Part shown: positions 33,812 through 47,000 of the stretch, piece after piece | How positions within the stretch are numbered: position 1 is the stretch's first letter | How the letters are laid out: the number at the start of each line of letters is the position of its first letter | Source of the DNA: Beta vulgaris subsp. vulgaris | Taxonomy: Eukaryota > Streptophyta > Magnoliopsida > Caryophyllales > Amaranthaceae | DNA: 64,000 nt | Direction of reading: 5' to 3' | NCBI RefSeq assembly: GCF_026745355.1 | Contig: NC_079207.1 | Span: 19,162,920 to 19,226,919, forward strand | Position numbers and translations under genes: made by a program | The notes under the pieces: model-generated | Seen by the model: only the letters and a program-made list of their open reading frames with translations | Told to the model about the DNA's origin: nothing | Databases searched by the model: none

Positions 33812-34202
33812 TGTTGGAATTAACTTAGCGGAAATGTAGTGGGCTTTGAATTATTTTGGTTGTATTATGTTGATGATGTGAGGATGAAAATAGGAGAGTT
33901 TGATTATAAGAAATGGTTGACTTTTATTGATTGTGTGTAATATGTTTTCTTGCCACTTACAATTGCACGTTCATATATTTATACTAGCATATATGTCGGT
34001 GGACATGCATGCACCGACTCACTTACCTTTCCTTCTTGCATATTCTTGCATATTCAAGAGTACTCTAAGTAAACTTAATTGACTATCCTTAGGCTAGATA
34101 CATGAGATTGCTAGATTGTTCTTGATATTTTACAATATATGTTTGGGCTTAATTCTAAACATTAGATATTTCAAGATTTTTCTGGATTAACTAATTTCAA
34201 CA
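33812..34202 (-). repeat. 5' LTR of the copia element
   Basis: 391 bp, same ends as its partner. It carries the promoter of the element; a TATATTTATACT stretch lies at about 33975-33986. Confidence 0.95.
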
Positions 34203-34207
34203 CATAT

Positions 34208-34780
34208 TACATAAATAAAGTACGAAAAACAAATTTTAAAAGTAAAAACTGAAAACATCGAATTAAAAAAAGCTAACAAAAACTTATTGTAGGTCGAGGC
34301 AAGCAAACAACATGGGCGGGGGGATCGGCGGGAAGCCGCGGCCCGACCAATAAGTAAAGGCAGAGGCTGGAATGCAAACCTATGTTGGCAGCTTCATGCT
34401 TCACGCTTTTTTGCTTCTTTTCAAAACTGATTTTTCTTTTCGAAAAACGGGGTACAATTGTCCCTCATTGCGTCTGGCCACTAAGTTGTGAGACCTATTC
34501 ACATACAAAAATAGTTTTACTAAGTCATTAAAGAGAAATTACCATCTTTAGCTAAGTATTACCTTAGCTAATCATTGGCGTTAGTCTTACATTATGGATC
34601 TGAAACTAAACAAAAAAAATCCATCTGAATCACTAAAACATGGAAATGGTTGAAATATGTTATGCTTTCAAAATTTTAAGGACCATACAAAAACCAGCTT
34701 GTACGCACGATATATAATAACGAGTCTAATATTAATTACCATGTAAATAAATACATAGATACGTAAAGGTTGATAGCCAC
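34208..34780. other. Unrecognised intergenic DNA
   Basis: A short GC-rich island at 34310-34360 (GGGCGGGGGGATCGGCGGG) stands out of AT-rich DNA. No frame or element ends are seen. Confidence 0.45.
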
Positions 34781-35676
34781 TGGTAGTAAGGGTGTTAAAA
34801 AATACCCGATCCAGTTGACTCGATCCGTTGACCCGTCGACCCGCAATAAAAAACTGGGTAATTATGCTAAAATTTTCAACATTAATGGATCGAGTACCCA
34901 ACTTTGTAAAAGAGGCAAGAAGCGAGTCAGGTAACATGTCGCTTTGTTTTGGTTAAGCGGGTACTCGGTACCCGACAAAAGTTCCTTTTTTCCTCCATTT
35001 TATTCAATTATTGTCCAATTGGCCTGCTGATATTATTTATCGAATGTTCTACTGATATGTTTTCAGTTTAGCTAATACAGTAATTTCTCAATTGTACGAG
35101 AGACAAACAGACAGAGAGAGCAAAAGAGTGTTAAATAGAATGGGTTTCCAAGCCATTTGTCTACTCATGAAGAAATATTAGTCTGCAGGAATTCTCGCTT
35201 CATTTGTAAACTCTTAAAGACATGTTGTAATCTTATGTGCGGGATGAAAGGTTCACTTGTCAGCGTTGTTGGGTAGTATCAATCAGATTGCTATATCAAG
35301 ACTATAACATTCTAGCCTTCCATAATATTTCATCTTTAGCCACTTGCTTGTCTTTGGCCTGCATCACCGCTATATTTTTATGCTTTCACTATTTATATTC
35401 CCCCTCCTCACCCTGGTGTTATGTTTACATTTTAGGAAGTTTAATTTGTTTCTATTCGACAATAATAAAATCGGGTTTTTTCAAAAAATATGACAATTTA
35501 TAAAATAAAATTCGTGGTTGTTTCTTTATTAGGGTACCCTATGAGTCTATGACATGACGTAAAAAAACGGATACCTGATTTTTTCCAGATCGGATCACAG
35601 TTTGATTTTTTAACTACCTGCAAATACGGGTATCCGCATGTCCAAATCGAATACTTGAAAAATCGAATATTCGGTT

Positions 35677-35852
35677 TGATAGAATATATATGTAAATATT
35701 GTGTTTTGTATATTTAGGTAACTGTATATTTAGGTAACTGTATATTTGGTTTCCTAGTTTATAGCCTGGATTAGCTCCTAGTCCTTTTGTATATCTTTTG
35801 TATATAACCTTATGAGGTTAAGGGAAATAATCAAAGGGATTATATTATTTCA
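35677..35852 (+). repeat. 5' LTR of the older copia element
   Basis: 176 bp, with TATATAACCTTATGAGGTTAAGG near the end, shared with the right LTR. It has a duplicated 16-bp segment that the right LTR lacks. Confidence 0.85.
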
Positions 35853-35968
35853 TGGTATCAGTTAGCCTAACCTAGACTATCTTCTTCTTCCTCTATTTCT
35901 CACGCACAATCTTCTTCCGCTGCCCAGCCCAGCCGTATCAATCACCATACTCCATCTTCAAGTCAGCC

Positions 35969-36840
35969 ATGGTTGACGGAAAGAACACTTCTTCTTCTTT
36001 TCACCCTGCTCTTGCCGTGTCTAACATCAAGAATAATATTCCCATACTTCTTGAGATGGAGAACGTGCAATACGCAACTTGGGCTGAGTTATTCAAGGTC
36101 CACGCTCGCTCCCACCATGTTCTCCACCATATCATCCCTCCTAAAGATGCTACAGTCACGACCCCTTCCACGGAGGACAGCGAGCTTTGGATGACACTAG
36201 ACACTATCGTCTTGCAATGGATTTACTCCACAATTTCAACCGATCTTTTTCATACAATTATTGAACCGGACGCTCCGGCCATGGATGCTTGGAACCAACT
36301 CCAAGACATTTTCCAAGATAACAAAAACTCCCGTGTCGTGGCTCTTGAGCAAGAGTTTTCTCATCTTTCTATGGAAGATTTTTCCAATGCATCGGCATAT
36401 TGTCAACGCCTCAAGGAAATTTTCGACCAACTCAAGAACGTCGCGTTGGTTCTCCGGTTTCAAATGATTGACTTGTATTACAATTGGTTTCCGGCTTTAC
36501 TCCCTCCTATAACACGGTTAGTACTCTTATTCGTCAAACTTCTCCTCTTCCTCCTTTCTACCAAGCAAGATCAATACTTACTTTGGAGGAGGCCGGATTT
36601 GCCAAACAAGCTGCCACCGGTTCCACCACTGCTATGGTGGCTGTCTCTTCACATGATTCGGATGAGTCTCCTTCACACTTCTCACAACATTATAATCATG
36701 GGGGAAAAAGACTCAAAATCGCAGCAATAATAACAACAAAAAAATGGTGGTGGTGGTCGGTATGGTGGCAAGGGCGGTGGTCGTGGCAATGGGGGTGGCC
36801 ACGGTGGTCGGCATGGTGGCTCACAGCAGCAATAGACCGT
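35969..36840 (+). pseudogene. Copia gag of the older element
   Basis: Starts ATG 35969; [19 protein letters not shown] and [14 protein letters not shown] are the UBN2-type gag core. A frameshift near 36440 moves the reading to the frame with [15 protein letters not shown]. The C-terminus is a glycine-rich GGRYGGKGGGRGNGG-type tail (36740-36825) rather than a zinc knuckle. Confidence 0.85.
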
Positions 36841-38110
36841 GAGTCCCAAGTGGCAGCAGCAGCAGACCTGGAAAGTTTGGCCTTGGCAACTTCCTCCTTG
36901 CCCTTACCCAGCAACACAAAACAATTGGGGCAGGCCCAATTACTTTCCTAGGCCACCCGCCACTCATCTAGGCCCAGGTGTGTTAGGATCTCGCCCACAG
37001 GCTTATGTCACTGGAGATTCGGAGCAGCCCAGTGCCATGGATATCGAGGCAACCATGTATATTTTGGGACTCACACCACCGAATGCAAATTGGTACATGG
37101 ACACCAGTGCGACATCTCACATGACTTCCGAGCAAGGTAACCTCTCTTCTTATTTTCATTTGAGCAATAAACGTGGTATTCTTGTTGGTAATGGTAACTC
37201 AATTCCGATACTTGGTTATGGTCACACAACATTATCCTCCTCGAACCGGCCTTTGACCTTAAAAAATGTACTTCATGCCCCCCAATTAATTGAAAATTTG
37301 GTCTCAGTCCGCAAATTTACCAATGACAACTCTATTTCTATTGAATTTGATCCATTTGGGTTTTCTATGAAGGATTATCAGACGGGGATGCGTCTAATGA
37401 GATGTGACAGTGGGGTGAGCTCTACCTTCTTACCACCACAACAAATAGTGCCTCTCCTTCTACTTTTGCGGCCTTAGCACCCTTTTTATGGCATGAGCGA
37501 CTCAGTCATCCGGGGGATCCTATCCTTTCTCCTTCAGAAAAATAAAGTTATTGAGTGTACTTCGTCTCGTAGTTCTAATATTTACAATTCGTGTCCTCTT
37601 GGAAAACACATTAAATTACCTTTTGTTGCCTCAAATTCTTGTACGTTGTTATCATTTGATATTAGTCATAGTGATTTGTGGACTTCTCCAGTTTTAAGTA
37701 CTTCTGACCAGCGTTATTATGTTGTGTTGTTGAATGATTTCTCTAACTATTTGTGGATGTTTCCTATATCAAAAAAATCTGATGTTTTTTCCACATTTCT
37801 TAATATTAGAGCCTTCATTCGCACACAATTTAATCGCAACATTAAAAATATTCAATGTGACAATGGTAAAGAATTTGATAATGGACCATTTCAACATTTC
37901 TGTCAAATTAATGGTCTTCTTTCCATCTTTCTTGTCCCTATACTTCTTCTCAAAATGGCAAAGCATAACGGAAAATTCGAACCATTAATAATATTATTAG
38001 AACTCTTATGGTTCATGCGTCCATCCCTCCTTCGTTTTGGCATCATGCTTTGGCAATGGCCACATATCTTCTTAACATTCTTCCGAGCAAAGTATTAGAC
38101 TACGAAAGTC
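36841..38110 (+). pseudogene. Copia protease and integrase of the older element
   Basis: The protease site reads WYMDTSATSHMT near 37093-37128: the usual D-S/T-G has become D-T-S, so the catalytic glycine is lost. Integrase follows after a stop at 37475: FDISHSDLWTSP (first aspartate), IQCDNGKEFDN (second) and a diverged third motif near 37970. Confidence 0.85.
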
Positions 38111-40370
38111 CACTCTAAACTCTTTATAATCGAGATCCTCTATATTCTCACCTTCGGGTTTTTGGGTGTTTATGTTATCCGCTATTTCCTTCTACCACTA
38201 TTAATAAACTTCAAGCTCGATCTACTCCTTGTGTCTTATTGGGGTACCCTTCTAATCATCAGGGATATAAATGCTACGATATTTCTTCACGAAAAATTAT
38301 CATAAATCGTCATGTCATATTTAATGAGAGTCAATTTCCCTTTACTACTCTTCATAAGCCCACAAATTCCACCTATGAGTTCTTAGATGAGGGCATTTCT
38401 CCTTATATGCTCCATCAACTGGCCCAATCTGCTCGCCCAGCTCATCTAGCTGCATCGTCCCCAACTAGGCCACCTCATGTGGGCCTCATGGATCACTCTC
38501 CCATCCCTGCTCCTCCTCCTACAACCCCACATCCAACGCTGCTGGCCCAGTCCAATAACTCCCTCCCAGGCCCCCAACCTTCCCCTCCTTCCTTAGCACG
38601 CCTAACTCAGGCCCAGTCAGCAACCCATATCCCTCCCTCCCAGTCAACAGCGCACGCCCCAACTCTCTCTCCCCCATATGGCCCAGCCCACAGATCCCAT
38701 AGCCACATCCACAAATACTAACCTCCCTCCCCTTACCCAGACTACCCACAGCCCAATAACCCGAAGTCAGCGGGGTATTGTCAAGCCCAAACGCCAGCTT
38801 AATCTCCATTCCACCACTATTCGTTCCCCTTTACCTCGTAACCCGGTATCGGCTTTGCGTGACCATAATTGGAAACTGGCAATGGATGCTGATGAATATA
38901 ATGCTCTTATTGAAAATAAGTCTTGGGAGTTAGTACCCCGCCCCTTGGAGTTAATGTGATTCGTTTTATGTGGATTTTTGCTCATAAAGAAAATGTTGAT
39001 GGTTCTTTTGAGAGACATAAGGCTCGTCTTGTAGGTGATGGAAAAACTCAGCAGGTTGGCATGGATTGTGGAGAGACTTTCAGTCCAGTTGTCAAACCAG
39101 ATACCATTAGGACTGTTCTTAGCTTAGCTCTATCTAAGCATTGGTCTATTAATCAGCTAGATGTCAAAAACGCCTTTTTGCATGGAGAATTGAAAGAGAC
39201 GGCATACAGTATAAGCCCTTGGGATATCGAGATGCTACTCATCCTGATCATGTGTGCTTGTTGAAGAACTCATTATATGGCCTTAAACAGGCGCCTCGTG
39301 CTTGATATCAACTGTTTGCTGATTATCTTTCTACTATTGGTTTCTCTCACAGCACATCTAATCACTCCTTGTTTATATATCGTCACGGTAATTCTATGGC
39401 ATACTTGTTGTTATATGTTGATGATATTGTTTTGACAGCTTCTTCAGATACTCTACTACGATCCATTATCACTAAACTCAGCTCTAAATTTGCTATGAAA
39501 GATATGGGTGCTCTCAGTTATTTTTTGGGTATTGCTGTTAACCGTCATGCATGTGGCCTCTTTCTTTCTCAGCAAAAGTATGCCACTGAGATCATTGAAC
39601 GTGCCGGAATGTCTGCTTGCAAGACCTCTTCTACTCCTGTGGATACTAAGCCTAAATTGAGTTCCACCTCCAGTGCTCCTTATGCTGATCCTTCATTGTA
39701 TCGCAGTCTTGCTGGTGCTCTTCAGTATCTCACCTTCACCAGACCTTATATTTCCTATGCTGTCCAACAGTTGTGTTTATACATGCATGATCCACGTGAT
39801 GCTCACATGCATGCATTGAAGCGCATTGTGCGCTACTTACAGGGTACTCTAGATCATGGTTTACATCTCTACCCCTCCTCTATCTCCAAGCTCATTGCCT
39901 ACACCGATGCCGATTGGGGAGAATGTCCCGACACATGCCGTTCCACATCTAGTTACTACATTTTTCTTGGTGATAACTTACTATCTTGGTCGGCAAAGCG
40001 CCAACCAACTCTTTCTCGATCTAGTGCTGAGGCCGAGTATCGTGGTGTGGCCAATGTGGTTTCCGAGTCTTGTTAGCTACGCAATCTTCTTCTAGAGCTT
40101 CATTTTCATATTCCGACTGCTACCTTGGTTTATTGTGATAATATTAGTGTTATTTATCTCTCTGGGAATCATGTTCAACATCAACGCACTAAACATATTG
40201 AAATGGATATCCATTTTGTTCGGGAAAATGTAGCTCGTGGCCAGGTTCGTATTCTCCATGTCCCATCTCGGCATCAGATAGCTGACATCTTCACTAAGGG
40301 TCTTTCCTTGGTGTTGTTGAAGATTTTAGAGACAGTCTCAGCATTCGTCCACCTCCAGCTTCGACTGTGG
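38111..40370 (+). pseudogene. Copia reverse transcriptase and RNase H of the older element
   Basis: A proline-rich linker (38400-38760) precedes RT: NWKLAMDADEYNALI, KARLVGDGKTQQ, INQLDVKNAFLHGEL, then a break near 39210 and catalytic YVDD at about 39415-39426. RNase H is given by YTDADWGECP, SRSSAEAEYRG and VYCDNISVIYL followed by KHIEMDIHFVRE. Stops at 38958, 39303 and 40073 and frameshifts disable it. Confidence 0.88.
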
Positions 40371-40375
40371 GGGTG

Positions 40376-40522
40376 TGATAAAATATATATGTAAATATTG
40401 TGTTTTGTATATTTAGGTAATTATATATTAGGTCTCCTAGTTTATAACCTAGATTAGATCTAGTCCTTTTGTATATAACCTTGTGAGGTTAAGGGAAATA
40501 ATGAAGAGATTATATTATTTCA
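40376..40522 (+). repeat. 3' LTR of the older copia element
   Basis: 147 bp, same ends as the left LTR. It lies 518 bp upstream of the ABC1K8 start codon in the same orientation. Confidence 0.85.
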
Positions 40523-40546
40523 GAGTTGTGAACAGCCATGGTTGAA

Positions 40547-41040
40547 AGGCCTAAATGACATAATCTCAACGTGGACTAAAATGGTGAATGGGTGTTCATA
40601 TTACTAACGTGTCCTACATGGATGGTGGACCCCTTGACAAAGTATCACCACAAAATTTGTTAGAATCAACATGTACTACATGGCAGCTCCACTTCATGAG
40701 TCATGACTAGTGAAGTAAAAGTGACCACCATGCTTGTGGCGAGAAGAGGCAAGGCTCTCCAGCCAATCAGAACACTCGATAATCCCGACTCTCATCTATC
40801 TCTTCTCACGTGGCATATCCTTCGCCACCCTTTTTAATTTTCCACACTTTTTCTTATTATACGCAAAAAATATCTTGTCTTGTTCGTTTTTTCTTTTGAG
40901 TTCTTTCTCAACTCTCCCACTCTAAGTTCTAACACTCTGGACAATCAACCTCCACTCATCTCTCTCGTTGAACTCCATGAAAATCAGCAGCCAATTTTAA
41001 GCTCAAAAATCCTAACTTTTCTCTCTCCTCTGTAAATTCA
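40547..41040 (+). promoter_or_regulatory. Upstream region and 5' UTR of ABC1K8
   Basis: About 490 bp between the retrotransposon/hAT remnants and the ATG. It contains CACGTGGC (40807-40814), a G-box/ABRE-type core, and a possible TATA-like TTATTATA near 40852. The CT-rich 5' UTR-like stretch before the ATG is typical of plant housekeeping and plastid genes. No transcription start can be fixed from sequence. Confidence 0.5.
40807..40814 (+). promoter_or_regulatory. G-box/ABRE-like site
   Basis: CACGTGGC, the core bound by bZIP and bHLH factors in light- and ABA-regulated plant promoters, 227 bp before the start codon. Function is inferred only. Confidence 0.45.
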
Positions 41041-44000
41041 ATGGCGTCGTTGTCTCTCTCCTTGATGTCTCATTCTCTTCTCGAGCTTACTTCTCTTAAC
41101 CAACATAAAGTTCGCAGACTTCGATTTTCGTCTAAGATTAGCACTTTTCAAAACCCTAAATCCTCGCAATTTCTTAAAATTCGAGCTGTTAGGGAAAATA
41201 CGCTTCCGGCGGCTGAAGAGAGAGAAATTCCGGTGATCAATGGAGTGGAGAGCCTGAAACTGAACGGAAATGGAAATGGCTCCGTTGAGTCCTATTTGAA
41301 TGGTAATGGCGGAGTGAAAGGGAGTCAGAATGGTGCTACAACGAGTAATGGAAGCTTTTATAAGTATGTTGATGGTGATCGTGTGGCTGGTAAAGTTTCT
41401 GACGTAGTGATGGAGAAGAAGACAGTAGAGGATATTGGACAAGAGGAAGCTTGGTTCAAGCAAGGCGGTCGCGGTAAATTAGAGGTAATTTTAATCTGTA
41501 ATCTAAATGTAACTCAATTTATTGTTTATGATCATAGTTATTGAATATTATGTGATATGTGCATTTGTTTTTTGCTAACTGTTTCCTGAAGAATTTTTGT
41601 TAACTGTACAGAGTTGCTGAATTATGTGGTTATCTTTGATACATGCACCTCTAAGGGCTCACCATTAGAATTAGATATAGATCCTAATATGGTATTAATT
41701 TAGAAATTTTAAAGCTTCGATCAGTCTACTTATTGATGCTTAGTTATATCTTGATATTTCCACTATCAACTTTTTATTATGCTTAGGGTTACATATATCA
41801 TATTCCTGAACAATTTTGAGTATTGTGATCTGAGGGGGTCAAATTCATGCTTTTGTAATGGTATTTGGGGAGGAAGGCGCCCAATTTTTAATTGGTTGGA
41901 TTTTAAAATTATATATTGGATCACAAATTTTGTGTATTATATCAGATGTTATATAATGAAACCACATCTTTTAACCATCACAAAGCTCTCCTAATATATT
42001 TGGTAGATGTTCAAGCCTTTGTGTACCTCATTTTATGAGTAAGGATACATTTCAAATTCCAAGGGTTAAGTTTAGTGGTCTTAATTGAGAGATCAATTGA
42101 AGAACATATTACACATTCATAACCTTTCTGCTTTTTCTATTAGTCATGTTAAGAGAACGGGAAATACTGTTGCCCATTTAATAGCTAGATGGGAGATTGA
42201 GATGGACTCATAATATGTATGGGTTGATTCTTTTCCCCAAAGCATCTTAGCTTTGGCGGAAATTGCTTTAATATAATTTCTTACCCGTTTCTCCTCAAAA
42301 AAAAAAAAAAGAAGCAAGCAATTGCACGTTTGTTTCATTTTTATGTAGATTCCTTTGTATTGCTCTTATGCTAGAAGGACAAAATCTTTTCATATTTCTT
42401 CACAAATCTTCTGCATAGAAATTTATTATTTCCTTGGTATGCCTAATGGACTTGTACCCCTCCTTTTCTATAGTACTGTACTTAATTCTGGAAGAAAGGA
42501 TTTCCACACAAGCTATTTGGGATTCGTTCTACACTTCTACCACATTTCCATGTGTGTGAATCCTTGTACTACTCAGCATTACACGTCACTAACTAACCTA
42601 GCAGGGAAAACCTGCTGTGAAAATACTGTGGGAAGATGTAAAGGATGACTATTAATGCTAGTAGAGATGTGGTACTTTCACACTTATGGAAACGAGTATA
42701 ATAGTAGTTATAAATGGTTGTGCCTAGTTCGTTTACAGATCACTTTTGATCCACTCTCTAGGGTCTTGCTGTCGAATTTTCTTCATAGACGTGATATGAA
42801 GAAAACAGTAATGTGTGAAACATTGTCAGTAATAAGTCGAATCTCAAAAGGATATAACATATAAGTTGACATTGTTTTGTCAATATGCAAAACATTGGTA
42901 CATGCATATTGGGGTACTAGAAAAACCTAGGAAGATGGGGTAGCAGAGATGAATGTGTTGGAATACATCATGATATAGAATGCGGAACAAAGATATTCTA
43001 AAGAAGGTTGAATTTTGCAGATATTAATGATAACATAAGAGAGAACTCTTACTGTGGTTCAGGCATGTGAGACGTTGATTAGATGACGCACCGGTTAGAG
43101 TAGCAGAAAGTTCGGATACTAGAGCATTTAGAGGAAGATAGGGCGGCCAGATATGACTTGGGTAAAGAGTGTTAGAAATTATATGAGAAGATTAGGTTTA
43201 CGAGAGCATGTAGTACTTATGAGAAGAGGATGCAGGAAGAGAGATATATGTGGTCGACAACTAGATATAAAATCTAGAGTCATGCAACTGACCAAATCCT
43301 ATTGGGATTAAGGCTTTGACATTATTGTTGTTGTTGTTGTTGCTGCTGCTGCTAATGTTGTATTCATTTTGGTGGAGGGTCCGAGTTTCTTATAATGACC
43401 CAATGAAGGAAAGTTAAGAAAAAATAAACATTTTGGTCGTGCAGAATGCTGAATATTAGAAGGGTTTAATGTATGTGTTAGGATAATTGATAACACCTAT
43501 TCTTCGCTGATAGTGAGCTGAAGTTCCATATTTTGGGTCTCTACAAAGTAAAATCTCCTAAAACAACGAGAAATGGTTTGTAGTGTTTGATGAACTTTGT
43601 CTCTAAGTTAAATCTCTCCCACGACCTACGAAAATAACCTTTATGGGCTACTTGAAAAGGTGTGAAGAGTGGGTGCTGAAAAAGAAAATGAGAAGATTAT
43701 TTTGGGATACCCTGAAAATGGAATGCAGGAAGATAGATATGGGACTGAGGGTAACTTTTGAATACTTTCAAGATCACAGAACTGCTGAAAGTCTGTGTTT
43801 GTAACTGATTGCGACATATTTATGTTATTATTTCCCTTTCACTATATATACCTGTTAAGTATTTATCTTAGTTGCTTTTTGTAGGTTTCTGTTGCACCTG
43901 GAGGCCGGTGGAGCAGGTTTAAAACATATTCAACAATACAAAGGACATTGGAAATTTGGGGTTTTGTTCTGACATTTGTTTTTAGAGTTTGGCTGAGCAA

Positions 44001-47000
44001 CCAGAAGTTTTCCTATAAAGGTGAATATATTGGAGTTAAGTCTCTGATTTGATCTCTCTAAGTTACTATATTATCTGGAAATGGACCACTCTGTATGTTC
44101 TTATTTAAAGTGATTTTTCCGTTATGTACCGTGATTCTCAATAGGGCTGATATAATTTCTTTCATTGTGGAAAACCATTTCCATCTTCTTGTCTAATTCT
44201 GGTTGGCAGATTCTCCGGTCTATCTGCTATCTCTCACTCTCTCTTGCTTTTTCATATGAGCCATTCTACCAGAAGTCATCTGTTCAATCTAAAGCCATCA
44301 TTGTTTGATGTTTCCAGTACTTCAGGATACAACAGTGATGTTTCCCTATAGTAAAACCCTACAGTTGTTCTAATATGCTTTTTTTTAGTCTATTCCCGTT
44401 TGGGTATAGCATAGCAGTTTATCTATTCACTCATTTAACAAAATCCATTTTAAGAAGTAGACTTTTGATAGTTTAGGCTGTTGTTCTGCATTCTTTATTT
44501 TAATGGATGGATCTAACGTAGTTTTGACTCGTAGGAGGTATGACCGAAGAGAAGAAGAGGTTGAGGCGGATGACTCTTGCAAAATGGTTGAAGGAAAATA
44601 TCCTGAGGCTTGGTCCAACATTTATAAAAATTGGGCAGCAATTCTCCACAAGAGTAGATATACTTGCTCAAGAATATGTTGACCAGCTTTCAGAACTTCA
44701 GGTCAATGCTTCTCTAGCCAAAATTGTAGAAGGGCTCTTGATTCATACCATTCCGTGTTTCCGTATATTTTCTGTTAATTCCTCCAATGGAATTGAGAAA
44801 TTTTGTTATGTATGGTTCCCATATTTGTTTAGTCTCAGATGAGCCACTTTACTAGTATATGTTGATTTTCTGATGCATGAAATTCCTGAATCAGGGTGCA
44901 TACTAAGTTATAGATGTCTTGGGAAGATCGGGGATGTCTCATATATGGGGCTCATCTGGCTAATGTTATGAACACATTGAGTTTCAAGTTTTGACTTTAT
45001 AATCAGAGCGCATCCATGACTTTGCAAGTAGTGCTAACACTTATCTTAGTCCAGATTATTTTTTGGTTTTATTGATGGAGAGACAAAGCTGAAGAATATT
45101 ACATTTTCTGTTGTCAAGCTTCAAAAGTTTGGTGCTTAATAGGCTACTGGCATCTTGTATTTCTTGTAATTCTTGAAACTTGAACACCTTGATAGCAAGT
45201 TTAGCTGAAGTATTTTAGTCTTTTGATTGCCTCATGCTGATATCACAACACTTTATAGTAATGCAGCTCGCCCAATATGTCTAAACATCAGCTACTGTCT
45301 ATGTAAATATGACCCTTACAGAACCTCCATTTGTATGCAGGACCAAGTTCCTCCTTTTCCATCAGAGACAGCTGTATCTATTGTTGAAGAGGAGCTTGGA
45401 GCTCCCATAAGTAATACCTTCGAGCGTTTTGATTATGAGCCCATAGCAGCGGCAAGTCTTGGTAATTGTTTGCCCTCTTTATATTCTATCCTCCCCTGGT
45501 TGAACAAATTATAAGCAGCATGATATATGTTATTTGCAGGTCAGGTCCATCGCGCCAGAGTTAAAGGACAAGATGTAGTTATTAAAGTGCAGAGGCCTGG
45601 GCTCAAGGATCTCTTTGATATTGATCTTAAAAATCTGAGGGTTAGTGTTTAATTCTTTTCCTTCTGCAACTACCTATTGCACAATTTACATTTACTAGTT
45701 TCTTAGTGTGACTTCAGTATCCTAATTCCTGAAGAGAACGTTCCTAGGTTGATTAAGAATGGAGTAGTACTTAATTTCTCTTATGCTATCGGTTCCTGCA
45801 GGATTATATTGTGCATAGTGCATACTTACAACCTGGTGACAGAAACATTATTTTTTTTTTCCCTTTTGAAATGCAACATTCTTCACTTATCTTGAAACTA
45901 TATCCCGTTCATGATAATTGTTTGCAATTAGGGTAAGCTCACAGAACATGCTTATTAATGAACCAAAATGCTTAGATCCTACACTTGGACATATGTTGTG
46001 CAATTGTGCATCATGCTTGGTTACATGTTCGTATTTATATACATGTTTATTCAAATCAAAAGAACATAGAGGCATAAAAAAAGGAAAACACAAATGTAAG
46101 AGGAGAAAAAAAATCATTATAGTAAAAAAAACATGCAAGTAGATAGATAAAATAAAAAATGGATTTCTGTTAATAAAAACATGCTTGTGTCATGAAAAGA
46201 ACATGCTCCTGAGTGTAGAATCTAAATTGGTTTTATGAACTAGGCAAAATAAAAGTAATGTATATACTTTTGCCTACATCTTTAATGGCTTTGTAATTTA
46301 ATTGAAGGAATGAGTGCTTTTAACTTTTTCCCATTTGTATTACATGTGCACAGAGGTGTGCATCTACCGGTCCACATCGTGATAATAGATCTGTTCGGAC
46401 TAAGCTTTTTTTCAGATTTTTTGGTCCAATATCGGTTAAACTGATAATTTTTTTTAATAACTTTCATGTAAAATTTAATTTTATTGCTTTTTCTATCTAA
46501 ATTTTTTATTGATAATCCAAAAGTATTATTATATCATACTTCCTCAGTTTTTTCATACATGCTACATAGAGAAAGTGGTGGGTTTGTTAGAAAGTTAGAG
46601 AGAGAAAGTAGGGTACCACCACTTTTTGAATAGAAAAACATTTGTTAAGGAAAAAGTATGGGTATTTTTAAGGAGAAGGTGGGGAACCACCAACTTTTTA
46701 ATAGTATTTTAAGATCTTTATGGTGAAAAGGGATCCATTTGTGGTATGTAGCATCTATTATGACATTTCCATATAAGGGAACGTAGCATCTATAAAAAAA
46801 ACAGTGGAAGTATATTAACTATATTTTCAAATATTCAATAAATTATAATATAAACGTTAAAGAAGTGACAATTTTTTTTACAATGGAAATAAATGAATAA
46901 TTTGTTTGGACTATGGAATGGGACCGAATCGGATTTTTCCAGTCCAAAATTGGGACCGGACCAGTATTTCCTGATTCAGTCTTTGGTCTTGAAAATTTGA

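Larger units (their letters stand above)
29209..34202 (-). mobile_element. Ty1/copia retrotransposon, nearly complete and young
   Basis: A 5-bp TSD, CATAT, lies at 29204-29208 and 34203-34207. LTRs of 391 bp (29209-29599 and 33812-34202) begin TGTTGGAATTA and end TAATTTCAACA; I count about five differences (98.7% identity), suggesting an insertion within roughly the last million years at usual plant rates. The primer site (complement of TGGTATCAGAGCC) is at 33797-33809 and the purine tract next to the other LTR is at 29600-29608, so it is transcribed right to left. Protease, integrase, reverse transcriptase and RNase H follow in copia order. Several frameshifts and stops break the single ORF. 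Confidence 0.95.
35677..40522 (+). mobile_element. Ty1/copia retrotransposon, older and decayed
   Basis: LTR-like ends TGATA...TTATTTCA at 35677-35852 (176 bp) and 40376-40522 (147 bp); the left copy has an extra tandem TATATTTAGGTAACTG. The primer site TGGTATCAG follows the left LTR at 35853, and a G-rich purine tract (GTGGGGGTG) precedes the right one. Flanking 5-mers CGGTT and GAGTT differ, in line with age. gag, protease, integrase, RT and RNase H are in copia order on the plus strand, with many stops and shifts. Confidence 0.88.
34789..40538. mobile_element. Probable hAT-like repeat, split by a copia element
   Basis: The left part (34789-35676) carries alternating TACCCG/CGGGTA phrases typical of the plant 'GGGTGTT...' MITE-like families; the right remnant is 40523-40538, ending GTGAACAGCCA. 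Flanks TGGTAGTA (34781-34788) and TGGTTGAA (40539-40546) could be an 8-bp TSD with two changes. The pieces are joined by the copia insertion at 35677-40522. The central 35040-35520 is unrelated AT-rich DNA. Confidence 0.4.

Noticed and set aside
41038..41463. 141-codon antisense frame over exon 1 of ABC1K8
   Set aside because: Shadow of the real coding exon; no independent support.
42355..42864. Open frames in intron 1
   Set aside because: 97- and 69-codon frames without recognisable content or splice context; consistent with chance in non-coding DNA.
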